A program made the translations under genes and the position numbers. Below, piece by piece: positions 1 to 7,677 of a stretch of 64,000 nt of DNA (its first letter is position 1; every line of letters starts with the position of its first letter). The stretch spans positions 372,001 through 436,000 of the forward strand of contig NZ_AROI01000009.1 of assembly GCF_000410875.1 (NCBI RefSeq). Direction: 5' to 3'. A model generated the notes under the pieces. That model saw only the letters and a program-made list of their open reading frames with translations. It ran no database searches and had not been told where the DNA came from. This DNA is from Halopseudomonas pelagia CL-AP6 (GTDB taxonomy: Bacteria > Pseudomonadota > Gammaproteobacteria > Pseudomonadales > Pseudomonadaceae).

Positions 1-326
1 GCCCACGAGGGAATATATTTGTGTACCGGCTCGTCGAGCAGGAAACGACCTTGCTCATACAGCTGCATCAGCGCGATGGAGGTGACCGGTTTGGTCATCG
101 AGTAGATGCGGAACAGGGTGTCGCGCTGTAGCGGTTTATTGCGCTCTACATCCATCAAGCCCTGGGCGTGCAGATAGGTGATTTCACCGCGCCGGGCAAC
201 CAGGGTCATTGCGCAGGGCAGTTTGCCGGGCTGCAGGTAAGCGCGGTCGAGGTGATCGGCTATGCGCGAGAGTCGCTGAGTGTCCATTCCGGCAATCACG
301 GTAGAGCAGGGCGTATGGCTATTCAT
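1..326 (-). CDS. Serine hydrolase of the beta-lactamase/class C family, N-terminal part only
   Basis: Only the first 108 codons are in the window; the gene continues past position 1. The start is the ATG at 326 ([13 protein letters not shown]). The translation carries the family signature YSMTKPVTS, in which the SxxK serine and lysine form the acyl-enzyme nucleophile pair, preceded by the typical [20 protein letters not shown] segment. No signal peptide is evident, which suggests a cytoplasmic EstB-like esterase or peptidase rather than an exported beta-lactamase. It lies 91 bases beyond the metallopeptidase gene on the same strand and could be the last gene of the ATP-grasp/alpha-E operon. 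Substrate cannot be told. Confidence 0.8.
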   Translation of the reverse strand, partial: MNSHTPCSTVIAGMDTQRLSRIADHLDRAYLQPGKLPCAMTLVARRGEITYLHAQGLMDVERNKPLQRDTLFRIYSMTKPVTSIALMQLYEQGRFLLDEPVHKYIPSW

Positions 327-417
327 GAGCTATCCATTGGCTATGCTGATAAACGTCGATCTTACCGGTTACAGCGCCGTTTGGGTGAGCGCAATGACGC
401 CGAAAATGTTGCCCTAT

Positions 418-1563
418 TCAGCCGACGTCGGCGACGACGCTGTGCACCAGATAGAGCTTGCGCAAGCTAGGGGTGGTGAGCACGAAAGGATAAATGTCGG
501 GTTGCCCCATACTACGGGCCAACACATTCAGCACGCTGCTAAGCTGCACCCAGCGATTGATAAAAGCCAGAAACGCCTCCTGATCATCATTGCCCCGCGC
601 GCAGCCTTCCAATTGGCTACGGTGGAACTCATCAATGTGCAGTTTGAGCGTATCCAAGCGAATACCGAAATCCAGCGCCACATTGAGCGTATCGGTCATA
701 TGCAGATAGTGCGCCCAAGTCTCTGCCCAGTCTTCCCAGGGATGCGACGCGGCGTAGCTGCTGATAAAGCGCTGATGCCAGTCTGCTGGCGGGCCTTGAT
801 AGTAATGCTGCTGTAGCGCTTGCTTGTAGTCCAGACGCTCGTCACCAAACAAATCGCGAAATACCGGCAGCCAGGGCGTATCCATGACCAGGCGATCCCA
901 GTAGTAATGACCTGACTCGTGACGAAAATGTCCGAGCATGGTGCGGTAAGGCTCGTGCATGTTCTGCCGCACCGTTTCGCGATGTGCGGGGTCGGCCTCT
1001 TCAATATTGAGCGTAATCACACCGTCCATATGGCCGGTGAGTATGGCTGGCCCACCGGGCAACTGGCGCAGTAGCTCGAAGCCGAGGCCTTGTTTCGGAT
1101 CCAGTTTTTTCGACACGGTGGGCAGGCCGAGCATGATCAGTTGGGCAATCAGCCGACGTTTGGCCTGTTCGGTGGTCAGCCAGTAATCGGCGTTACGGTC
1201 AATGCTCAGATCCGGAATGGTCAGGTTTAACGAACAGGCCACACAAAAAGGTGCAGTTTCCTCATTGCTGACCAACCAGTTGCATTGCGCTGCACTTTGG
1301 CGGTGCTGGCACAGCCTGAAAGACTGGCCTGCCAAGGGCCCATCAGAACGGATTACCCATTTGTCGCTATTGGGCTCCTGCTCGATGCTGCAGAGCATGC
1401 CCTGTTCTGGATGATAGGCCAGCGCCGAACCGCAGCGCAGGCAGAATTGGTTGTCGAAAAAAACTGCTTGGCCGCACCGGCAACGCTGGACGTGGCCGTT
1501 AGGGTGATAATCGAACAACTGACTACCATCACTGCGCTGAACCAATTGATCAAAATAGCTCAT
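418..1563 (-). CDS. Zinc-ribbon putative metallopeptidase (Peptidase_Mx / DUF2248-like)
   Basis: A 381-residue soluble protein. The N-terminus has zinc-ribbon cysteine pairs, C28/C30 and C41/C44, and a second cysteine/histidine set follows (LCQH, QC, FCVAC). A gluzincin-type HESGH motif sits at about residues 215-219 inside GHFRHESGHYYWD. This arrangement matches the putative zinc-binding metallopeptidase family that is repeatedly found beside transglutaminase/alpha-E/ATP-grasp genes. It follows the alpha-E gene by 51 bases on the same strand and is probably cotranscribed. By inference it would trim or remove a peptide tag made by the neighbouring ligases. The substrate is unknown. Confidence 0.85.
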   Translation of the reverse strand: MSYFDQLVQRSDGSQLFDYHPNGHVQRCRCGQAVFFDNQFCLRCGSALAYHPEQGMLCSIEQEPNSDKWVIRSDGPLAGQSFRLCQHRQSAAQCNWLVSNEETAPFCVACSLNLTIPDLSIDRNADYWLTTEQAKRRLIAQLIMLGLPTVSKKLDPKQGLGFELLRQLPGGPAILTGHMDGVITLNIEEADPAHRETVRQNMHEPYRTMLGHFRHESGHYYWDRLVMDTPWLPVFRDLFGDERLDYKQALQQHYYQGPPADWHQRFISSYAASHPWEDWAETWAHYLHMTDTLNVALDFGIRLDTLKLHIDEFHRSQLEGCARGNDDQEAFLAFINRWVQLSSVLNVLARSMGQPDIYPFVLTTPSLRKLYLVHSVVADVG

Positions 1564-1614
1564 GGGTGAATATCCATGAAGGGATGCTCCGACCTGGGTG
1601 CCGGAGCGGGCAGG

Positions 1615-2577
1615 TCATTGCTCCTGTGATTGGGTTGCCTCTTCCGGTTCGGCAAAATAGGTTTTGCGAATGGCGTCGTGCAGTTCGGTGAAGTCGATCT
1701 GAATCTCGTCCACAAAGGCATGCAGCAGATCCGGCTCGGCTGCCATACGTATGATCTCCGCTTCGGCAATATGTTTCCTACAGGTTTCAACTTCGTCCAA
1801 TGCCAGCTCGTGCATAGGCAGATTTTTTAGCGCGATAGCCAGCCTTTCTAGGCTACAGGCCACTGCACGAGGGAACATCCGGTCCTGCAGCAGAAATTGC
1901 AACACGTCTGGGCCACGAATGCGCAGACGCACATGTTGACGATACATCTGAAAGCCGCTGAGCGATTTGAGTACACTCATCCATTGCAGGTTTTCAAATG
2001 GCGTCAGGTCCTCTGGGCTGCGAGGTAGCAAGTTGGCCGAACGCACGTCGATAATCCGGGTGGTCATATCGGCACGTTCTAGTTGCCGGCCGATCATCAG
2101 GAAGGTGCGTGCCGTGGTGTAGCTGAGCATGCCTTCGACCAGGCCGTTCACGGTCTGACAGCTGCGGATCACGCGATTGAGAAAGGCGTCGCGACGCCTG
2201 GGCGTAATCCCGGCTTCAACCTGTTCCTGAACACTAAGGTATAACTGGTTGATTTCTTCCCATATTTCCCTCGGAATTACCTCTCGAGTGGTACGCAAGT
2301 TTTCCCGCGCGCCAGCCAGGGAACTGATGATTGACCCGGAGTAGCGGCGGTCGCCGCACATGAACGACAGCACGCTGGCCTCATCGCGTGTTTCATAGTG
2401 CTCGTCAAACAATTCGCCGTTGCCGGTGATGGCGATGATTTCCGACCAGCCGAGCCTGGTAGAGCTGGGCAGGTCGAGCAATAGGTGGCTATTGACGCTC
2501 AGCAGGCGAGCTGTGTCTTCGGCCCTTTCAATGTAGCGAGCCAGCCAGTAGATATTTTCCGCAACTCTTGAAAGCAT
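1615..2577 (-). CDS. Alpha-E domain protein
   Basis: A 320-residue, mostly helical protein beginning MLSRVAENIYWLARYIERAE, the hallmark start of the alpha-E family. The alpha-E domain fills the whole length. There is no signal peptide. Alpha-E proteins have no established biochemical activity; they occur almost always beside circularly permuted ATP-grasp proteins and transglutaminases and have been predicted to act in peptide ligation. Only two bases separate its ATG from the stop of the upstream ATP-grasp gene, so translational coupling and stoichiometric production are likely. The same two domains occur fused in the protein at 7678-10299. Confidence 0.9.
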   Translation of the reverse strand: MLSRVAENIYWLARYIERAEDTARLLSVNSHLLLDLPSSTRLGWSEIIAITGNGELFDEHYETRDEASVLSFMCGDRRYSGSIISSLAGARENLRTTREVIPREIWEEINQLYLSVQEQVEAGITPRRRDAFLNRVIRSCQTVNGLVEGMLSYTTARTFLMIGRQLERADMTTRIIDVRSANLLPRSPEDLTPFENLQWMSVLKSLSGFQMYRQHVRLRIRGPDVLQFLLQDRMFPRAVACSLERLAIALKNLPMHELALDEVETCRKHIAEAEIIRMAAEPDLLHAFVDEIQIDFTELHDAIRKTYFAEPEEATQSQEQ

Positions 2578-2579
2578 GA

Positions 2580-4034
2580 TCAGTTCCCCGCCATGTCGAC
2601 GATCCAGGTGTCTTTACTGCCGCCACCCTGAGACGAGTTGACCACCAGTGAGCCTTTGGTCAACGCAACGCGGGTCAGGCCGCCGGTGGTCACCCACGAG
2701 GTCTCGCCGGAGAGGATGAAAGGGCGTAGATCAACATGCCGCGGTTCAACGCCGTTTTCGCACAAGGTAGGTGAGGTAGAGAGCGCTAAAGTAGGCTGAG
2801 CCATATAGTTGCGTGGATCGGCCTTGATCAATTCAGCGAACTTGTCCTGCTCCTTTTTCGTCGAGTGTGGCCCTATCAGCATGCCATAGCCACCGGACTC
2901 ATTAGCCGGTTTGACTACCAGCTTGTCGAGGTTTTCAAGCACATACTTGCGGTCGTCGTCGAACATGCACAGGTAGCTGGGGACGTTCGGCAACAGCGGT
3001 TCCTGATCGAGATAGTACTTAATGATCGCGGGAACGAATGCGTAGACCACCTTGTCGTCGGCAACCCCAGCTCCTGGTGCGTTAGCCAGCGCCACAGTAC
3101 CCTTGCGCCATGCGCGCATCAGGCCTTTGACGCCCAGGGCCGAATCAGGATTAAACACTTCAGGATCGATAAACAGGTCATCAACGCGGCGGTAAATCAC
3201 GTCCACCCGACTCAAGCCATCAATGCGGCGCATATATACGCAGTCATCGTCACCGACTACCAGATCGCTCCCTTCAACCACTTCCACACCCATTTGTTGG
3301 GCCAGATAAGCGTGCTCGTAATAGGCCGAGTTGTAGATGCCTGGCGTCAGAATGACGATGCAGGGGTCGTCGCCAGGACGCGGCGACATGGACGCGAGCA
3401 TGTCGTACAGCTGCGAGGTGTAATCATCCACCGGCTGAATGCGCCCGGTGGCGAACAAGTCCGGCAGCACCCGCTTGGTGACATTGCGGTTTTCCAGCAT
3501 GTAGGAAACGCCGGACGGAATGCGCAAATTGTCTTCCAGCACATAGAGGGTGCCGTCACTATCGCGCACCAGATCAGAACCGCAAATATGCGCCCAGACA
3601 TTGTGGGGTGGGTGGACGCCTACGCATTGCGGTCTGAAGTTGACCGACTTGGCCAAAATCTCGGCAGGAAAAACTTTGTCCTTGATGACTTTCTGGTCGT
3701 GGTAGAGGTCATCAATAAACATGTTCAGCGCCTGCACCCGCTGCTTCAAACCCGCTTCGGTCTTCTGCCATTCGGCCAAAGGGATAATGCGCGGCACAAT
3801 ATCGAACGGCCAGGCGCGGTCGATCATATTGCCTTCGGTATACACCGTGAAGGTAATGCCCATCAGTTGGATGGCGACCTCAGCTGCGGTCTTGTGTTCG
3901 CTCAGTTCTCGCGCATCCAGATCGGCAAGGTACTGGCATAACATGGCCGCCTCCGGCCTTGCCTGTCCGGAAGCAGTGATGAGTTCGTCAAAAAAACCCT
4001 TTGAGGCGTAGTCTTCCCAATTAACTTTGCTCAT
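2580..4034 (-). CDS. Circularly permuted type-2 ATP-grasp protein
   Basis: A 484-residue predicted ligase. Characteristic blocks are YVLEDNLRIPSGVSYMLENR, the region LTPGIYNSAYYEHAYLA, and the glycine-rich VVKPANESGGYGML near residues 370-385, which in ATP-grasp enzymes contacts the nucleotide. Family members are predicted to activate a carboxylate as an acyl phosphate and join it to an amine; no substrate has been shown. It heads a minus-strand operon with alpha-E and metallopeptidase genes and is divergent from the transglutaminase operon across 256 bases. A weak extended -10-like TGGTATAGC on this strand at 4081-4089 could be its promoter. Confidence 0.9.
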   Translation of the reverse strand: MSKVNWEDYASKGFFDELITASGQARPEAAMLCQYLADLDARELSEHKTAAEVAIQLMGITFTVYTEGNMIDRAWPFDIVPRIIPLAEWQKTEAGLKQRVQALNMFIDDLYHDQKVIKDKVFPAEILAKSVNFRPQCVGVHPPHNVWAHICGSDLVRDSDGTLYVLEDNLRIPSGVSYMLENRNVTKRVLPDLFATGRIQPVDDYTSQLYDMLASMSPRPGDDPCIVILTPGIYNSAYYEHAYLAQQMGVEVVEGSDLVVGDDDCVYMRRIDGLSRVDVIYRRVDDLFIDPEVFNPDSALGVKGLMRAWRKGTVALANAPGAGVADDKVVYAFVPAIIKYYLDQEPLLPNVPSYLCMFDDDRKYVLENLDKLVVKPANESGGYGMLIGPHSTKKEQDKFAELIKADPRNYMAQPTLALSTSPTLCENGVEPRHVDLRPFILSGETSWVTTGGLTRVALTKGSLVVNSSQGGGSKDTWIVDMAGN

Positions 4035-4290
4035 TAAGCCACTCTTGTGTGCTGGGGTGATGGGTCGAAACGCTGCAATTGCTATACCAGACTAATACGC
4101 TATCACCCGTTTAGCCATTGGATTTGATGTTAGAGGATGGGGTATCCACTATGATTGTCATACTGCTTTTAACCAAAAGGGTTATCCTCGCAATAGACCC
4201 AATAGCTTCAAAAGAGTTTTATTCAGCGCGCTTGGCACAGGCGTTGCTTCGCTCTTGGGCTCACCTTGACATTGCACCGGGAAACGATTC

Positions 4291-7200
4291 ATGACTATTC
4301 GTGTAGCACTGAGACATAGCACTCGTTATGACTTCGACAAGGCGGTAGCGGTGGCAGCACACCATATTCGTTTGAAACCCGCGCCGCATTGCCGTACGCC
4401 CATCGACGCCTACAGCTTGAAGATTGAGGGGGGAGAGCACTTTATCAACTGGCAGCAGGACCCTTTCGGCAACCATGTTGCGCGGGTCGTATTCCCGGAA
4501 AAGATCGACCATCTTTATGTGGATGTAGAGCTGATAGTCCCGATGACGGTGGTTAATCCCTTTGATTTTTTTGTTGAGGATTATGCCGAGCAGATCCCCT
4601 TTGAATACCCCAAGGCCTTGAGCAAGGAATTGGGTCCCTATCTTGAAAAGAATGAGCCGGGTCCGCTGCTCGCGGCCTGGCTGGCAACAGTAAGCAAGGA
4701 GCCGCGGTCAGTCGCGGACTTCCTGGTGTCGATTAATCAGCGTTTGTCACAAGATGTCGAGTATTTGATCCGGATGGAGCCGGGGGTGCAGAGTGCCGAA
4801 GAGACGCTAACCTTGCAGCGTGGCTCATGCCGCGATACGGCCTGGTTACTGGTGGAAATCTTTCGGCAACTGGGCCTGGCCGCACGTTTTGTGTCGGGCT
4901 ACTTGATCCAGCTTACGGCTGACGTAAAAGCCCTCGACGGTCCCTCCGGCACCGAAGTGGACTTTACCGATCTGCACGCCTGGACTGAAGTATTCATACC
5001 GGGTGCGGGCTGGATCGGGCTGGATCCCACCTCCGGGCTGTTTGCTGGTGAAGGTCATATCCCCCTGGCTGCCACACCAGAACCTTCCAGCGCTGCGCCC
5101 ATTACCGGCGCTTCAGATCCGTGCAAGGTGGAATTCGATTTCAAGATGAGCGTAACGCGCGTCCATGAAGATCCGCGCGTGACCAAACCCTATACCGAAG
5201 AAGAGTGGGCACGAATCGACGCGCTGGGCGATCAGGTAGATAAGCAGCTTGAAGCCTTGGACGTACGCCTGACCATGGGTGGCGAGCCCACTTTTGTGTC
5301 GGTTGATGATATGGATGCACCAGAATGGACCATTGCCGCGCAGGGACCGACCAAAAGAGGGCTGGCCGAGAAGCTGCTACGGCGTTTGCGCCCGCATTAC
5401 GCCCCGCATTCGCTAATGCATTACCAACAGGGCAAATGGTATCCCGGTGAACCGTTGCCGCGCTGGGCGTTGGCCTGTTACTGGCGGCGTGACGGCAAAC
5501 CCATGTGGCAGGATGACCAGTGGCTGGCCGATGTGGAGAAGGATTATCAGCTTGGTGAGAAGGACGTGCAGCGTTTTGCCGCCGAGCTGGTGAAACGGCT
5601 GGAGTTGGACGAGCGTTACCTGATCCCCTGTTTTGAAGACACCTACTATTACCTGTGGCTTGAGCAACAGCAGCCCAGCGACGTCAAGCTGAGCGATGAA
5701 GAGCTGCAGGACGATGAAAGCCGCGCCAGACTGGTGCGGCTACTAGAACGCGGGCTGGACAAGATGAGCGGCTTGGCGTTGCCCTTGGCGCGGGATCTGA
5801 CCACGCAGCGCTGGCAGAGCAGTCGCTGGCCGGTGCGTCGGGAAAACCTCTATCTGGTTCCCGGCGACTCGCCCATGGGCCTGCGTTTGCCTTTGTCGGC
5901 ACTGCCGCTACGCAAGCTTGATGAGCCCCAGCCCCGTTCGCTTTTTGATGCACCGCCAGCGTTGCCGGATGTGCACGGCGAAGTAGCTAGCCGTTATAGT
6001 GAAATTCAGGCGGCGGGTGACAAGGCCGAAGGCCGGCATCACCAGGCAGCCGGTCAGGATTGGCAAGAGCAGTTGCCGGATCTGAGTGAAGAGGGGGTCA
6101 TAGGTACGGCGCTATGCCTGGAAGAGCGAGATGGAAAATTGTTCATCTTCCTGCCGCCGCTGGCTCAGCTCGAGGAGTATCTTGAGCTGCTGGCGTCTAT
6201 CGAACATACCGCAGCACACCTGAAAATGCCGGTTTGCATAGAGGGCTATGCACCGCCGTCAGACACGCGCATCGAGAAGTTCATGATCACGCCGGACCCG
6301 GGGGTGATCGAAGTTAACGTGATGCCTGCATCCAACTGGCGCGATCTGGTCGACAACACGCATATTCTGTATGAACAGGCTCGCCTGACCAGGCTAGGTA
6401 CCGAGAAATTCATGCTTGATGGCCGCCATACCGGAACCGGGGGTGGCAACCATGTCACGCTGGGGGGCAAAACACCCGCCGATTCACCGTTCCTGCGTCG
6501 CCCTGACTTGCTGGCTAGCATGCTGACCTTCTGGCAGCATCATCCGAGCCTGTCGTATCTGTTTTCCGGCTTATTCATCGGCCCCACCAGCCAAGCGCCA
6601 AGGGTGGATGAGGCGCGCCATGAAGCGCTGTACGAACTGGAAATAGCGCTGTCGCAGATGCCCGAAGGCGAGGTGCCCCGGCCCTGGTTAGTGGACCGCC
6701 TGCTGCGGCATTTGTTGACCGATATCACCGGTAATACCCACCGTGCAGAATTCTGTATCGACAAACTCTATTCCCCCGATACCGCCACCGGGCGGCTCGG
6801 CTTGCTCGAGCTGCGCGGTTTTGAAATGCCGCCGCATGCGCAGATGAGTCTGATGCAGCAATTGTTGATCCGGGCGCTGGTCGCGCGCTTCTACGCCAAA
6901 CCCTATCGTAAGCCACTGGTACGCTGGGGCACTGCACTACATGATCGCTGGATGATGCCGCATTTTATCTGGCAGGACCTGCGCGATGTGATTGCTGACC
7001 TGAATACCCATGGCTTCGCGTTTGAAGCGCAATGGTTTGCGCCATTTCTGGAATTCCGCTTCCCGCATTGCGGCGAAGTGCGCTACGACGGTGTGGGCAT
7101 GGAGTTGCGTCAGGCGATCGAGCCCTGGCACGTGTTGGGTGAAGAGGTCAGTGGTGGCGGTACTGCCCGCTACGTGGATTCTTCAGTCGAACGCATGGAA

Positions 7201-7620
7201 GTGAAGGTCAGCGATTTCAATCCGGCGCGCCACGTGCTGACCTGTAACGGCTACAAGGTGCCTTTGCAGTTCACCGGCATCCCGGGGGAGGGCGTGGCTG
7301 CGGTACGCTATCGCGCCTGGCAACCGCCGTCGGCCATGCATCCGATGATTGAAGTGCACGCGCCTCTGGTGTTTGATCTGGTCGATAGCTGGAATAATCG
7401 CTCTTTGGGTGGCTGTACCTATCACGTGGTGCACCCGGCCGGGCGCAATTATGACACCTTCCCGGTCAATGCCAATGAAGCCGAAGCCCGCCGCATGGCC
7501 CGCTTCTGGTCGCATGGTCATACTCAGGGGCCGATTAACCGGATTGAACAGGCGCCCGGCCAGGAGTACCCGCATACTCTCGACCTGCGACGTGCTGCCG
7601 TACCTGCCTCTGGTCTATAA
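4291..7620 (+). CDS. Transglutaminase-like protein fused to a DUF2126 putative amidoligase
   Basis: An 1109-residue two-part protein. Residues 1 to about 280 are a bacterial transglutaminase N-domain plus papain-like core with an intact triad: C180 in GSCRDTAW, H229 in LHAWTE and D245 in GLDPTSG. From about residue 310 to the end is the DUF2126 region (TMGGEPTFVS at about 328; later GGGNHVTLGGK and LLELRGFEMPPHAQM), assigned to putative amidoligases. There is no signal peptide, so it is predicted cytoplasmic. It is the first gene of the plus-strand operon, with a fused ATP-grasp/alpha-E protein and a second transglutaminase after it. Coupling of a protease-fold domain to an amide-bond-forming domain suggests making and remodelling of isopeptide or peptide bonds; this is inference. 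Confidence 0.92.
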   Translation: MTIRVALRHSTRYDFDKAVAVAAHHIRLKPAPHCRTPIDAYSLKIEGGEHFINWQQDPFGNHVARVVFPEKIDHLYVDVELIVPMTVVNPFDFFVEDYAEQIPFEYPKALSKELGPYLEKNEPGPLLAAWLATVSKEPRSVADFLVSINQRLSQDVEYLIRMEPGVQSAEETLTLQRGSCRDTAWLLVEIFRQLGLAARFVSGYLIQLTADVKALDGPSGTEVDFTDLHAWTEVFIPGAGWIGLDPTSGLFAGEGHIPLAATPEPSSAAPITGASDPCKVEFDFKMSVTRVHEDPRVTKPYTEEEWARIDALGDQVDKQLEALDVRLTMGGEPTFVSVDDMDAPEWTIAAQGPTKRGLAEKLLRRLRPHYAPHSLMHYQQGKWYPGEPLPRWALACYWRRDGKPMWQDDQWLADVEKDYQLGEKDVQRFAAELVKRLELDERYLIPCFEDTYYYLWLEQQQPSDVKLSDEELQDDESRARLVRLLERGLDKMSGLALPLARDLTTQRWQSSRWPVRRENLYLVPGDSPMGLRLPLSALPLRKLDEPQPRSLFDAPPALPDVHGEVASRYSEIQAAGDKAEGRHHQAAGQDWQEQLPDLSEEGVIGTALCLEERDGKLFIFLPPLAQLEEYLELLASIEHTAAHLKMPVCIEGYAPPSDTRIEKFMITPDPGVIEVNVMPASNWRDLVDNTHILYEQARLTRLGTEKFMLDGRHTGTGGGNHVTLGGKTPADSPFLRRPDLLASMLTFWQHHPSLSYLFSGLFIGPTSQAPRVDEARHEALYELEIALSQMPEGEVPRPWLVDRLLRHLLTDITGNTHRAEFCIDKLYSPDTATGRLGLLELRGFEMPPHAQMSLMQQLLIRALVARFYAKPYRKPLVRWGTALHDRWMMPHFIWQDLRDVIADLNTHGFAFEAQWFAPFLEFRFPHCGEVRYDGVGMELRQAIEPWHVLGEEVSGGGTARYVDSSVERMEVKVSDFNPARHVLTCNGYKVPLQFTGIPGEGVAAVRYRAWQPPSAMHPMIEVHAPLVFDLVDSWNNRSLGGCTYHVVHPAGRNYDTFPVNANEAEARRMARFWSHGHTQGPINRIEQAPGQEYPHTLDLRRAAVPASGL

Positions 7621-7642
7621 TGGCTATTTGGTACAGCGCACA

Positions 7643-7661
7643 GGCGCCCGCTTCGGGCGCC
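7643..7661 (+). other. Intercistronic GC-rich hairpin
   Basis: Perfect inverted repeat GGCGCCCG / CGGGCGCC around CTT, lying in the 57-base gap between the transglutaminase-DUF2126 gene and the ATP-grasp/alpha-E fusion gene. It ends only a few bases before the AGGA ribosome-binding site of the next gene and lacks a T-run, so it is more likely an mRNA-stability or translation-tuning hairpin than a terminator. Confidence 0.55.
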
Positions 7662-7677
7662 GTTCAGGAATAATCTC

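Noticed and set aside
2865-3941. Long plus-strand open frame opposite the ATP-grasp gene
   Set aside because: It is antisense to a strongly conserved protein, has no recognisable domain and arises from GC-biased third positions.
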